This document shows, piece by piece, positions 25,010 to 36,354 of a stretch of DNA of 64,000 bases. Under the pieces are notes generated by a model. It ran no database searches. It saw only the letters and a list, made by a program, of their open reading frames with translations, and was not told the DNA's origin. The translations under genes were made by a program, and so were the position numbers. The stretch spans positions 69,866,763-69,930,762 of the forward strand of contig JARDYH010000007.1 in NCBI GenBank assembly GCA_029215795.1, read 5' to 3'. The number at the start of each line of letters is the position of its first letter. Position 1 is the stretch's first letter. This DNA is from Anniella stebbinsi (taxonomy: Eukaryota; Chordata; Lepidosauria; Squamata; Anniellidae).

Positions 25010-25761
25010 GTTGCCGGCTCCTTCTCGCCACCCAAACGGACGGGCTACCGGACAGAACTTCCTCCAGGTCCCTGCAGCCCAGGAACTGAGCGGGTGGCCC
25101 ACCTGGTCAGCTTCCCTTGGTGCGGAGAGGGCAGGGCAGGGCAGGGCCCCCCGTCACCTTCGGCTCCTCATCTTTGTCAGCGGAAGCCTCTTCCCCCCCC
25201 CACCTCCTGGCTCTGAATGAGCCCCCCCGAAGAACTCCTCCTCTTCCAACGAGGTCTCCAAGTTCCTGGGCTCGGCAGAAGACGGCGTCACCGGTGTCGC
25301 GGGCTGGGCTGTCCAAGCGCCGCAGGGCCGGTTTCGATTTCTCTGCCGGTTACCAGCATAGGCGCGCCGTGGGATCACACCGGAGTCCTGTCCTCACTGG
25401 GTGCGGAGCGCGGCTGGGGTGTCATCTTCTTCCAGGGCCGCCGGCAGCGCCGTCCTTGGCGCGATCAGCAGAGAGGGGCTGGGCGTGCAGGGTCGTCGCC
25501 GCAACAAACTCCCAGTCTCCCCGGTCCCTTGAATGGCTTCCTGGGAAGGGAGTCACCAAACCATTTCCACCCGATCGCCTCGCTCCTCCTGCGTTTGCCA
25601 AGTCATACTCTTTCTTTCTTTTCTTTCTCCTCTGCAAAACACGTCGGTCTCGGGTGGGTCGGCGGCGACCTCAGTGCCCCGTGGGCGCCCACGAGTGAAT
25701 CTCGAGTGGTGGCGGTGACACCCGCCTCACCGACCCTCCGCGGTAGAGGAGGAAGGAAGCC

Positions 25762-25771
25762 GGGACTTCCC
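25762..25771 (+). promoter_or_regulatory. kappaB consensus match upstream of BCL3
   Basis: GGGACTTCCC fits the GGGRNWYYCC consensus for NF-kB dimers. It lies about 750 bp upstream of the BCL3 ATG inside the CpG-rich region. NF-kB control of BCL3 is known in mammals; binding here is inferred. A weaker relative, GGGGAGTTCC, lies at 25832. Confidence 0.5.
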
Positions 25772-26857
25772 CCTGCGCTCAGCTGAATAGAAGGGACTTT
25801 CACAGAGGCCTCTTACCGCCTCCCCTCCCTAGGGGAGTTCCGCCCCCAGCCCCTCCTACTCCTGGCCGCCTGCCCCTCTCTTCCTCGGCAGCCACCGCCG
25901 CCGCCGCAGGAGGAGGAGGATGGCGAGAGTAACCCGGTTCCATGCGCCCAAGGCGCATCGCCAACCGTGCCAGGTGCGCCCTGGGCGCATCGCCAGCTCC
26001 CAGGCCGGCTGGAGGCGGCGCTTCGCCGGAGTGGCCCTTTTCCCGGACTCTTCCCTCCCTGGAGGAAAACGCCCCAGAGGGGAAGGGAGAGGTGGCCACA
26101 GGGCACATTCGAGACACTACTGTTAACGCTTTCCTTGGCCCCGAGCTAGGATTGCGCGCAACGAGGAAGGGCCGGAGGAGAAAAGAGGCCGCGCTGCTGT
26201 GCAACCTTACCAGGGCAACCCCTCCGCCAGCCCATCCCCCGCTGGTAGGTTAACACTTTCCCCACCGATATGTAGCGATGGAATAAGCTGCACCTGTTGA
26301 AATTCTGCCTGCCAGCAAACTCTTAAAGGGGATGGAGCCCAGCTCAGCCTAATCCTATAGAACGACGACAAGAGTCTCCAACGTGCCCAACTCTCTGGTG
26401 AGTGTGCCTAGGGCTGCAGCAGCTGAGACCTCAAGTGTCTGAGATTGTTCCGAGGTGAGAAAATGGGGTTGCCAACTTTTTTCTTTTCTTTTTCTTTTAC
26501 CGTGCTTTTAATAGCAGCCTGGCGCGCAGAAAGCTACCAGGTGAAGCTTCCGTTTGTCTCGCTGCCAGCGAAAGCCTCGTCTGCTAGATCCCTCCAGGGC
26601 AGGCAGGCTGTTAAAAGTGCAGGAGCAGCAGCGGGGCCAGGGAGGAGAAAATGTGGCAACCTGTGCCTTTTTTGACCCTCAAGGCAGAAGCGTAGGATGG
26701 CAGGAAGAGCCCGAGGTAGGTAGGAACCGGACCATCCAGTTCTCTCTCTCCCTCCCTCGCTCCCCCTTCTAGATACAACGATGCTCCAGGCTGCACGGAA
26801 TGGGCGTGCGAGTGACGTGTCTTTGCGTTGGGGGGGGGGACAAGGGGAGGACCGAGT

Positions 26858-26867
26858 GGGATTTCCC
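26858..26867 (+). promoter_or_regulatory. second kappaB consensus match upstream of BCL3
   Basis: GGGATTTCCC is a perfect GGGRNWYYCC match about 1.85 kb upstream of the BCL3 start codon. A single 10-mer can occur by chance, so confidence is limited. Confidence 0.4.
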
Positions 26868-27431
26868 TAGAACTGGACGAAAGGGCAGGCGAGGTCGCTC
26901 GGAGCTGTGCCACGGAGCCCCCTGCTGGCCGATGCTGGAGAAGCAGCCTCTCGGATAGGAGAGGGTTAATTGGAATTCAAAGTCGACTGGAAATATGACT
27001 AAAGGTGCTTATTCAGGAAGAGAAACTGTGGGGAGAGGAGGAAGAGGAGGTCTCCCCAGCCTCACCAGGAGCAAGGATTGAGAAAAGGCTTCATACATAA
27101 TGGGAGTGGGGGCTGTCTTCTTTCCTATATGGTTCTCTCTTGCCTGTGAAACATGACGGCCTGCTTGGTTCCTGAAACACGTTCATTTTTTGAGGGCGAG
27201 GCAATCGGAATGGCTTGCCCTCGCATCCCTACGTGAACTGCTTTTCTCCAGCTTGGAAGCAGGTCTGGGACTCCTGCAGGGTTGCGCCGAGAAGCCTCCC
27301 CTAAAGGCGGCTCATATGGCCCTGTCATTGCATTGGGCGTGGTTGATGAGAGCGCAATCCTGGAGCAGAAGGATTACCCAAAACTCTGCAGCGGCTGATC
27401 AGGAGGAGAAGTGGTCACAATAGAATTGAGA

Positions 27432-27616
27432 TCCAGCGTGGTGTAGTGGTTAGGGTGCTGGACGGGGACTTCGAAGTTCTGGGTTCTAGTCCCCACTTGG
27501 ACATGAAGCTCACAGGGTTGCTGTAGGATAAAATGGGGAGGAGGAGGACCATGTAAACTGCCTTGGCATCCTTGCAAGAGGCTAGAAGGTGGGATAGAAA
27601 TGTAACAATAATAAAA
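27432..27616 (+). mobile_element. tRNA-derived SINE, family B
   Basis: GTGTAGTGGTTAGGGTGCTG and GGTTCTAGTCCCC, with a short body ending AACAATAATAAAA. Confidence 0.8.
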
Positions 27617-27794
27617 GAGACGCACTGGGCAGCCTCCTCCCTGGGTGGTTGTTTGTAGCGTCCCAGGGGCCTTTAGCTCATGTATTTGTCCCAGTGCAGC
27701 GGTGGCATTTTTTCCAGGGAACATTTGTGTGTCCTGACACTGATTCTGGCAATAAATGCTATATATCCAAACCTATCACGTTGTTCAAATATTT

Positions 27795-27980
27795 GCAGCA
27801 CTGCATCCACAGTAGCTCATTGGTAGGGCGCACGGTTTGCAGTCTGCACACAGAAGGTTTTGGTTCAATCCCCAGGCTTTTGAGTTAAATGGATCGAAAG
27901 GCAGGACTCGGAGAGATCTCCTCTCTGTTCGGGATCATGGACAGACACTGCTGTTCAAGGTAATACTGGGCTGTTTGGGG
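27795..27980 (+). mobile_element. tRNA-derived SINE, family A
   Basis: CAGTAGCTCATTGGTAGGGC and GGTTCAATCCCCAGG at the A- and B-box positions. Confidence 0.65.
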
Positions 27981-27984
27981 AAAG

Positions 27985-28325
27985 GCCGTTAACCAATGGC
28001 AGATCCCCTGCCTTTCATGCAGAAGATCCAGAATGCCAGCGGCTCTGATGCCAGTGAAGTGGTGAATCTATTCCGGGTTTCAGGCAGAAGCAATCGGTTA
28101 GCAAGCGCCTTGGTTAGCTCCTTTAGAATTCTGATTGAAACCCAGAGCGGATTCACTGCTTCATTGACATCGGAGCCACCAGCCTCCACTGGGAAGATCC
28201 CCAGATTCAATCTCCAATTTCTCCAGGCTGGGCTAGAAAAGCATCTTGCCAGAAACCCTGAACGTTTGCTCAGTGTTGACAATGCTGGGCTAGATGGACT
28301 CAGGTTCTGACCCAATATAAGGCAG
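27985..28325 (+). mobile_element. tRNA-derived SINE, family A, split by MITE
   Basis: The left part ends at 28029 (GAAGATCC) and the right part resumes at 28193 with the same 8 bases, then CAGATTCAATCTCC, GTGTTGACAATGCTGG and GATGGACTC. Confidence 0.75.
28030..28192. mobile_element. CAGTGGAGGC-family MITE inserted in a SINE
   Basis: It is flanked by GAAGATCC on both sides (28022-28029, 28193-28200) inside a tRNA-type SINE, so the 8-bp TSD is certain. Ends are diverged versions of the family arms GCTCCGATGTCAGTGGGG and AGCCACCAGCCTCCACTG. Confidence 0.82.
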
Positions 28326-28346
28326 GGTCTCTAGATAGACAAGAAG

Positions 28347-28665
28347 TAGGGTGACCAGATAAAATCCAGGTCAAGGCTCATGTAACTTTAACAGTTGTAG
28401 AGAAAAGGGAATTTCAGCCAGTGTCATTTGTATGCAATTAGTTCCTGGTGAAATTCCCTCTTCATCCCAACAGTTAAAGGTGCAGGCACTATACTAGAGT
28501 GACCATATACAAAAGAAGGCAGGCTCCCTGCAACTTTAACTGTTGTGATGAAGAGGGAATTTCACCAGGAACTAATTGCATACAAATGACACTGGCTGAA
28601 ATTTCCTTTTCTCTACAACTGTTAAAGTTACATGAGCCCTGACCTGGATTTATCTGGTCAACCTA
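28347..28665. mobile_element. TAGGGTGACC MITE, second copy
   Basis: Same family as 11253-11572. It is flanked by ACAAGAAG (28339-28346) and ACAAGAAG starting at 28665. The right TIR is slightly diverged (GGTCAACCT). Confidence 0.82.
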
Positions 28666-29138
28666 CAAGAAGTCTGTTCTCACAATTAATCTGAAACAAT
28701 TACTACTGCCTGATTCATAATCTAGAAAGCTGTTCCAAATCATACACCATTCATGAAAAACCATGCGTTGCAACAGTCAGGAACGTCTGACTAATCATAA
28801 CATTCAAAATGACCTCGATACAAGGAAAAACTGGGCTGAAACGAATGACATCAAATTCAACAGGGCCAAATGTAAAGTTCTGTGTTTTAGGCAGCAGCAA
28901 CAACCAAGCAAGTAAACGCACAAGGATAGGGTGGGAGATACCTGGGTTAGCAGCAGAGCATGGGAAAAGGATCATGGGATTACCGTCACTCACAAGTGGA
29001 TAGGAGCCAGCAATGTGATGCAGCAGCCAAAAAAGCTAATGTGATTTTGGGCCTTGGTTTGCAAGCTGTTAGAAGTAATAGTTCAATTGTATTCCACACG
29101 TGTCAGTACTGGTACAGTTTGCGCCATACCTTGGATCC

Positions 29139-29220
29139 TTTAGAGTTCTGACTGGTTCGGACTGAAACTTGGAGCAGATTCACTGTCCCACTGACATCGG
29201 AGCCATCAGCCACTACTGGA
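29139..29220. mobile_element. CAGTGGAGGC-family MITE, right half
   Basis: The right arm only, from TTTAGAGTTCTGACTGG to CATCGGAGCCATCAGCC. Confidence 0.65.
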
Positions 29221-30118
29221 TGAATGGTTCTGGCTCCACATGCTTTACACACTCACTCAGTCTTGCCCAGGGAGCCTATCACTGTGTGAAATCAAAGGTT
29301 ACTTGCTACTCGTGAACAAGGCTATGACTAAGCAATCAAGTGACCAAACCAAGATCTCTCTTTCGCCGGTCGTTCCGAATCCATGGCGGCCGTTCATTGA
29401 ATCATTTCCCTAAAAGCAGCATGTGCTTCTGACTTTGAAGTCTCCAGCTGGGGCATGCTGGACAATGTAGTCCAACACATCTGGAGGACACCAGGTTGCA
29501 AAAATGGGCTTAGGTGTTCCTTTTTTCAGAGGGGCTATAGAAATCCCCCCTCCTCCCGTTGCGTTTGCTCCCTGCAGGGAAAAAAAATGTCAGGGGAAAC
29601 TTGCTGAGAATTATCCTTTTAAAAACTTTTTTTAACCAAGTGGGTTCATGCTTGAACTCCTGGGCTGTTGGGGTTTCACCCATATCATTCCTATTGGGAC
29701 ATTCTTCATTGTTTTCGGCATCTTGCAAGCTGGAGAACCACAGCTGAGTCAGGGAGGAGGATTTCTCGAGCTCAACTGCGGGAAACGGATGGCATGAGTC
29801 ACTTTACAGCTTACGTAGGGAAGCCAGCCTGGGGAACCAAGACCTGAACCTACAAGCCCCCCCCCCCCGAGCCAATACTCTTACTTGGGATGCCCCCTGG
29901 AGAGTCACTGCCTTACTTTGCTGGCCCTGCTCCTGTGCCTTTAGCAGCAGCCCGATAGGCAGAAATTAAGCAGGCGGAAGAGCCAACTTTGTCCAGCCAC
30001 TGATGCAAGCAGGCTTCTGGTTTTACCCCACGGAAGGTAGGCAGGCAGAGAGAGGGAGGATAAAGAAATGACAAACAAGGGTGGAATGCAGAAACGTCTC
30101 CTGTTGCTGCTTCATGAG

Positions 30119-30120
30119 AT

Positions 30121-30170
<50 letters not shown>

Positions 30171-30180
30171 TATATATATG
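30119..30180. repeat. (TA)n(TATG)n microsatellite
   Basis: A TA run, then GTAT tetramers, then TA again. Confidence 0.93.
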
Positions 30181-30230
30181 AAAACACAACCACGCAAGAG
30201 CTAAAGAGGTGTGGAACGTTACATCTTTGG

Positions 30231-30395
30231 AGAAGAGCTGTAACTCAGCGGTAGAGCACACTCTTTGCACAAGGTCCCAGATTCAAGCTCTGTCATCTCC
30301 AGATAAGGCTGGGGGGAGGGGGGAATCCAGCCTGAAACCCTGGACAGATGTTGCTGCCAGTCAGTGTTGACAATACTGGGCTAGATGGACCCATA
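30231..30395 (+). mobile_element. tRNA-derived SINE, family A
   Basis: GAGCTGTAACTCAGCGGTAG, then AGATTCAAGCTC and CAGTCAGTGTTGACAATACT. Confidence 0.78.
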
Positions 30396-31328
30396 GGCAT
30401 GCGCAGGGGGTGTGCCAGATGTGCACAAGCACACCCTAATGTCTCGCCGTGCACATTCCCCAGCCAGGTGGGTGGCTCATAGATGCTCCCTGCTCAGCCC
30501 GGGCTCTTTCCTCCCGTGGTACGAAGGGACAGAGACAGGCAGCAGTGCTGGGAGTCACACCACATTCGGGCCCCTTCATAAGGGCCTTTATGATTGAGTA
30601 GTTCACCTTAAAAAAAAAAAATTCTTGGGTGTACACCCTAATGAAATGGGCTGCTCAAGCCTAAGGATGGATCACAGCTTTGACTCATTGCAAGGCAGTT
30701 TCCTGTCAGATTGGCCTCTTCCTTGAGCTTCTGGAAGAATTGGGAACTGGATCTAGGTTTCTAAGATTCAAAGAAAAAGGGGGGCCTGTATCTTTAAAAG
30801 GACTTTTAGCTGCCTGAGAATCCTCCTGCGGCCTGCTGATCTCTACCTACTGACATTCCCTCTTGGACAGGACTTTTAAAGGTACAGGACTCACGGATTG
30901 GCATTCTAATGGGATCTGAATCCATGCTGATATTACAGTATCCAGAGTGTTGGTTTTTTTTTCTTTATAAGAAAAGCAGCGGGGGGGGGGGGGGGGAAGG
31001 GTTAGGAAGTCACATGGCAAAGGGAGGGGCTTAGTTTGCTCTCACCTGCATGTTCTCCTCTGCACTTACAAAAACTGGCATGGCGAGGCCTCTCCCCTCT
31101 GCCGCAAGCTCCAGGGAACAGGGCAATAAGGGCAGGAGCAATTTCTGCAATTGTTTCCACCCCCTAAACCCAAAGCCCAGGTTTCCCAGCCATCAGCTGT
31201 TTGGAAAGTCCCGTCCCATGATTCCACATCCCCTGCCAGGAAGCGATTGTGGGGGAAGAGCCTGCCTAACTCTTGCTAAAATGGAAAAAAAAGATTAGCA
31301 AGGAATATACCCCAGGCTAGATACTTGG

Positions 31329-31500
31329 GCAAGATTGCCAACTGACCATCTAAAATGGGCTTGGGCTGCTCCTGTGCCTTTAACTCCAAGTTGACACCGG
31401 AAATTATCAGGTGAGGCTTTTCATCACATGGAGATAAACAGCATTGCTTGCTCTCTCTGAAAATGAAGTGACTGTTAGAGGCTTCATTTTCCGACATGAA
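31329..31500. repeat. GTTGCCAAC / CTGTGCCTTTAA family repeat
   Basis: It has GATTGCCAACTGACC, CTCCTGTGCCTTTAAC and GGAGATAAACAGC. Related pieces lie at 26464-26690, 31495-31705, 32757-32950, 51926-52090 and 55018-55190. The two ends (CTGTGCCTTTAAC...GTTAAAGGCACAG) are inverted, so it is probably a foldback MITE. Confidence 0.6.
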
Positions 31501-31508
31501 GGGTTGCC

Positions 31509-31510
<2 letters not shown>

Positions 31511-31547
<37 letters not shown>

Positions 31548-31548
31548 G
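31511..31548. repeat. (ATT)n microsatellite
   Basis: A pure ATT run of about 12 units. Confidence 0.93.
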
Positions 31549-33057
31549 GACCTACTTCTGTGCCTTTAACAACAGCCTGACATGCAAAAACAAAACTTCC
31601 ACATACCCCTTTATCCAATGCCTCACTACCAAATTTCTGTGTTCCAAGCTGCTGTTAAAAGCAGAGGCGCAAGGGCTAGGACATAAAAGTGGCGACCCTA
31701 TCAGCAGTTAGAGCTTGAATTGGAAATGGCTGTGGTGACACCTTGTGGCTGATTTGAGCAATGGCTACAGAAGTCTGCGGGCTGAATGGGAACACTTTTA
31801 CTTCCATTATGCTCTGCCTGTAAGTACAAGGACTTTGGGCTTCTTTAGATTAAGGGGAAATCGTGTTACCTTACTGGGGCTTTGCTTCCTGCGCATTACA
31901 CGGGCGGAGAGGGGCGACCACATGGTCTATAACTGAAAACTTTTCCACCTCCTAGCCATGAATGGAACAGCACCCTCTCATGGGTGCTTTGTAGCACAAC
32001 TTCAGCTGTACGTGGTAGGAAATCCCATAATATTTCAGAAGCATCGGGATATCTGGGTTTTGTTTTTAGAATGGCACTACCAGGGGAAGCTGGGTTTTAG
32101 GGACGACTGGCTTCTCTGTGTAACAATGATGGAATGGAGTTGATTTTAGCATACTGCAGAAAAGAATAACAATGGGCGCTTCTCCTTTGCTCATGAAGAT
32201 GAGATTCTGGTCTAATTTAAAAATAACAAACCCCAAGAACTGTTGCTCACCCACAATGGACACCTGGACAGCAGACTGAAGAGGTAAGCACATAGGTGGT
32301 CTGGTCACAGTCCTTTGCACTATAGCAAGATGGACTGTACTTCTAGTTAAATTATAATAACCATTCCAAAATGTGCATCAATACAAATACATTAGCCAAT
32401 ACAAATTTTAGAGATGCTCCGAACATCAACTTCTGGAAAAAAAATTGTATCCATTTATTCAAGCAACTCTCTAGGCAATGTTCTGAATTGGCAGTGAGGA
32501 TTTTATTGAGGCTTTTTTTTAAGGGGAAAGCAAGAGGAGAGCAAAGAGCTGGAAAGCTGATTCATCCTTGGGATCCGCCGCTGGCAAGTGAGCCTCATCT
32601 TGGGTTTCTTGGGACACGTAAGCTGTTAACTCAGTGGGAGGGAATCTAGGAGAGTGAAGACTCCCAGGTGAGCGGCTTCAGTCTGTGAAAAGAGAAAGAC
32701 AGTTTACAGGTGAGAAACAAACTTCCTCTTACAGAGCATATAACAGTGAACCTCCTAGAGTTGCCAACATTTTTACTGGCACCTCTTGCTGTGCCTTTAA
32801 TAACCATGATGTGCACCAGCACTAGCCAAGAAGCCCTTTTCTCCATGCCATGGAAAGCATCGCCTGCTGATTTTGGCAGATGAAGCTCTTGTTAAAGGCA
32901 GAAGAACAAACCACACTGCCCCCACCCAGGCCAGTTGGCAACTGCTCTTAAGCTATCTTGTTTTCTGTCCCTGCTTTTGTACCTTGGGCAGCCAATTGAT
33001 CTGCAGAATGTGGCAGGTAAGACTTTTGCTGGCATTGATATGCTTTGGGGCACAATG

Positions 33058-33172
33058 CTAGGCATGTTTAGACAGAAAAAAGTCCTACAACTCCCAGCAT
33101 TCCCCAACCAGCCAAGCTGGGAGTTGTAGGCCATTTTTTTCTGTCTAAACATGCCTAGCATTACGCCCTAAC
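33058..33172. repeat. Near-perfect hairpin MITE (about 115 bp)
   Basis: Arms CTAGGCATGTTTAGACAGAA (left) and its complement (right) flank CTACAACTCCCAGC / GCTGGGAGTTGTAG. Relatives lie at 55288-55404 and 56608-56693. Confidence 0.82.
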
Positions 33173-33289
33173 TCTCTTAATGTTTACATGAGAGCTTGAC
33201 ATTCAGTCAAGCTTGACATTGGCACATACAGACATAAAAAAATAGCTGATATGCAGTGGCAAATTAAATTTGACAGTGACCTGTTTATT

Positions 33290-33495
33290 TCATTTATTTA
33301 TTCTTTATTGCCTATTCATCCCCTGTCTCCACTTACATGGAAATAAATTACACGACCCCCTTTTATCCTCACAATAACCCAGAAAGTAGGTTAAGCTGAA
33401 AGTAAGTGAGTGGTCCAGGATCAGCCCAGGGCTGAGTACAGATTAGTTCCTTGATTCACGTCCAACCCTCTAACCACTATACCATACTGCCTCGG
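33290..33495 (-). mobile_element. tRNA-derived SINE, family B, minus strand
   Basis: The reverse complement shows the AGTGGTTAGAG head at about 33480 and the GAGGATAAAA body at about 33370. Confidence 0.7.
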
Positions 33496-33709
33496 TTATG
33501 GAATTTCATATGCAAGGCCTGCCACGATCAAAGAAATCAAGAGAAGATAACAGGCGCAACACAGATTTTGAACCGTTGGGTGAAGTCTCACATTTGCAAC
33601 CTGAGTGGGTGAATTTTGAATATTTATGGACCTTCCGTGGCAACGCCAACCTTAGCCCTGTTTCCCAAGAGAATCTCCCTCCTGCCAACCCTCGTCCTCA
33701 TGTACTTAC

Positions 33710-34069
33710 TAGAAACCTGTAGCCGGGCCAAGGCATCCGTCCAACGTTGACCTGAGCGCCGCCCTTGCAGGGTGATCAAGTAGTATTCCCCGGTGTCTGA
33801 GGGCTGCAGCCGTTGGATGACTAACGCACAGCTGCTCCCCAAGCTTTCGCGGCCTGTGGAGCCCCCACCTGTTTTGATCACTCTTCCATACTCAACTTGG
33901 ATGATCATTTGACTTTTGTTAAATTTATTACCCCGGAACCAAAAGCAGATAGTGGGATCCTCTATATCCCGCACGGAAAGGGTGACCGTTTGCCCCACAC
34001 GAGGGGTCGGGGGGTCGGGGACTATGTGGACGGCTTCGGCTGGGTGGAGGCAGGAGGCCAAGGACAAGA
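33710..34069 (-). CDS. Ig V-domain exon of minus-strand CEACAM-like gene
   Basis: The 360-nt exon has acceptor TTCTCTTGCAG and donor A/GTAAGT, with an open frame throughout. It carries an N-x-S site (FNKSQ) and the J-like end LARLQVS. Confidence 0.85.
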
Positions 34070-36082
34070 CTGCAAGAGAAGAACCAGGTCGAGTTATGAG
34101 GTATTAAGTTGGGGGAGGGGACTTCCTCTTTCAATTCACGTGACATCCGTGCTTCCTTCCTGCACCCCTAAGGATGCCAGTTGACTAGCATACAATCACC
34201 CTGTCTTGCTCCTGAGCTGCCCAGAGAAGTTTCTATTCTGGGGAGGCACCTGCAAGCCATAAAGAAATAAACAAACAGCTGGATCTGTGGGAGTTAACAG
34301 GGGAACCTTTTCACAAGATGCACACAACCCTTCCACCCATCTCTCGTGGATGGTTTAATTGGTTTTCCTGTACATTGCAGAGGGTTGGACTAGATGATCC
34401 TTGTGATCCCTTCCAACTCCATACTTCTATAAGCCTGTGACACTATCTACCTTTTCATTCCTGCAGATAAAGGTGCAGGAGCAGGGGCCAGTTTGAATGT
34501 TTGCAACCCTATTCCTTCCCTACTCCCTGCTGAAATGAACACTTGTTTGCTGACTTGGTTTAATTAATTCCATTTTCAGAATTTGCAGGAATTGCGTGAG
34601 GATTGACTGCAGGGAACGGTGGGCTAGAACTGTAGATATACTCAATCTTAGGCACATACACATGCATGCACATACACACACACCCAATTTATGGGCTTTG
34701 CCACGTTCAGCAAAAATCCACCAGCCTTACCAGGGCTTTGTCTCCTCGAGCCATTGCTGGTTTAACAGTGGGCAAAATACACATGCTCCCCCCACCCCTT
34801 GATTTTGCCAATTCTTTCCCATATGTTTAGGCTGACCAGATAAAATCCAGGTCAGGGCTCATGTAACTTTAACAGTTGTAGAGCAAAGGGAATTTCAGCC
34901 AGTATCATTTGTATGCAATTAGTGTTAGGGAAAATTTCTGGTTAAGTTGAATAAAAAATAACTGGACAAGATTTGAGTGTCCAGGGAAGACTGAACAGCC
35001 AGCTGCACTCAATGATCTGATAAAGTCATTAGGTAATTGGCTGTATGCTGAGTCAGGGTTCAGTAAATGTGTATAAAAGTATGGAGATAGAAATGGAAGG
35101 ACTTAGGCTGGAGATTTTGTGCCGGAGGCTGGTGGAATGAGAGATTTGATGTATGGAGGATTATGCTATGGAACAGCTATCTAAAAAACCTGTATTATCT
35201 GGAGGAACCAGTTGCCTGTATATACATATTATTGGAACACAGTAAAGGACTTGTATTATACACAATAATACCTGGAGTGTGAGTATTTCTTCACTGCTTG
35301 GACTTATCTTGGGCTAAACACGCTTACTCTGCTTAAGCGAATGGGGAACGCTTCTCTCTCCCTAACAATTAGTTCCTGGTGATATTCCCTCTTCATCACA
35401 ACAGTTAAAGGTGCAGGCACTATACTAGAGTGACCATATACAAAAGAAGGCAGGGCCCCTGCACCTTTAACTGTTGTGATGAAGAGGGAATTTCACCAGG
35501 AACTAATTGCATACAAATGACACTGGCTGAAATTCCCTTTTCTCCACAACTGTTAAAGTTACATGAGCCCTGACCTGGATTTTATCTGGTCACCCTAACG
35601 TACACTGCCTTGAAGGCAGCGCGCGTGATCCTCCTCCTCTCCATTTTATCCCCACAACAGTCTGGCAAGGTAGGTTAGGCTGGGAGCGAATGACTGACCC
35701 AAAGTCAGCCAGAGAACTTCATGGCCCAGTGGGGACGAGAACCCGGAGCTCCCGAGTCCCAGCCCACCACTGTAACCACTACATCACGCCAGCTCTCCTA
35801 TCACCCTCCAGGCTTCGCGTAGGTACATAATATTTATGTCAAAAGGAATTTGAGCTGGCACGGCTTGCCATGGGGTGAGTTGAGAAAAGGTGCTGAAATT
35901 CCTTCTCTTTTAAAAAAAACAACTTTTAAAGACCATCTGACCCCTGGCCTTTTTCATCATCCTCTACCTGCTTCCCACAGCTCACCTGCGAGAATGGCTA
36001 ATCCGGTCTGCTGCATCGTGGGATGGAGGCTGCACCAGAAAGAACTCCCCAGGGTCTGCGTGGCGTTGTCTTTGGGGCTCAT
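33710..36082 (-). CDS. CEACAM-like Ig V-domain gene (signal exon + V exon), 3' end not found
   Basis: Two minus-strand exons, 35986-36082 and 33710-34069, join in phase 1. Exon 1 (ATG at 36082; possible internal start MQQTG) supplies a leader completed by exon 2 (GLAILAVLSLASCLHPAEA). Exon 2 is exactly 360 nt, phase 1 to 1, the standard Ig-exon phase. It starts VHIVPDPPTPRVGQTVTLSV and continues CFWFRG, CALVIQRLQPSDTGEYYL and LARLQVS. The WFRG and D-x-G-x-Y motifs and lack of a canonical B/F-strand cysteine pair match CEACAM N-domains. The donor after the V domain is TCTA/GTAAGT. No transmembrane or further Ig exon was recognised at 26-33.7 kb, so the product may be secreted, GPI-linked through unseen exons, or a partial gene. 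It is closely related to the locus at 40904-42112. Confidence 0.8.
34375..34440 (+). mobile_element. CR1 LINE 3' end, short
   Basis: GGTTGGACTAGATGATCCTT and CCTTCCAACTCC resemble the CR1 terminus. Confidence 0.65.
34828..35597. mobile_element. TAGGGTGACC MITE split by a solo LTR
   Basis: The left half runs 34828-34922 and the right half 35368-35597 (ending GGTCACCCTA). The halves rejoin at one ATTAG once the LTR is discounted, proving the order of insertion. Confidence 0.85.
34923..35367 (+). mobile_element. Solo LTR (445 bp) with 5-bp TSD
   Basis: It begins TGTTAGGG and ends CCCTAACA, with the duplication ATTAG at 34918-34922 and 35368-35372. A TATA-like GTATAAAAG lies near 35072. No internal retroviral or retrotransposon genes remain, so it is a recombined solo LTR. 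Whether it is ERV or Gypsy-like cannot be told. It interrupts the MITE at 34828-35597. Confidence 0.88.
35605..35800 (-). mobile_element. tRNA-derived SINE, family B, minus strand
   Basis: On the minus strand: GGCGTGATGTAGTGGTTACA, CGGGTTCTCGTCCCC and GGGGATAAAATGGAGAGGAG. Confidence 0.78.
35986..36082 (-). CDS. Signal-peptide exon of minus-strand CEACAM-like gene
   Basis: The 97-nt exon ends in phase 1 at CTCGCAG/GTGAGC. It encodes MSPKDNATQTL and ends MQQTGLAILA, the start of a hydrophobic leader core. Leader split by a phase-1 intron is typical of CEACAM genes. Confidence 0.78.
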
Positions 36083-36354
36083 GGTCTCTTGCCTTGGCTT
36101 TATGTATTGTGCGGGGGGGGGGGGGAGGATTTCCACAGGCAAGAGGGGGCATTTCCCAAGTAGGTCATGGAGGAAGTAGAGGAAGAGAATACAGGCATGC
36201 AGCATTAAGCAAGAGACGGAGAATAACGGCCTCTTCCGTCCTTGCAAAGAAGTCTATTTCTTCTGAGCATTAAGAAATGTGGATATTGGCGCTCATCCAA
36301 ACGCCTGATTTGCCTGCTCCAAAGAGGAATCCATTTCTGATCTGTATTTTCACC

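Larger units (their letters stand above)
24500..26250. promoter_or_regulatory. CpG-rich region over BCL3 exon 1 and promoter
   Basis: The sequence becomes strongly GC-rich and CpG-rich here, unlike the AT-richer flanks, and it spans the first BCL3 coding exon and the sequence upstream of it. A CpG-island promoter is the natural reading. The transcription start cannot be fixed by eye; no clear TATA box is seen. Apparent ORFs on both strands are composition artefacts. Confidence 0.7.

Noticed and set aside
24532..26253. Several long open frames on both strands around BCL3 exon 1.
   Set aside because: They are GC-composition artefacts in a CpG-rich region, overlapping exon 1 or upstream sequence in other frames.
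26445..26675. Frame starting MFRGEKMGLPTFFFSFSFTV, resembling a signal peptide.
   Set aside because: The sequence belongs to the GTTGCCAAC / CTTTTAATAGCAGCC repeat family that recurs at 31.3, 32.8, 52 and 55 kb; no downstream exon.
4328..30395. tRNA-like A- and B-box sequences at several positions.
   Set aside because: They are heads of dispersed SINEs with non-tRNA bodies; no cloverleaf with a proper acceptor stem was found.
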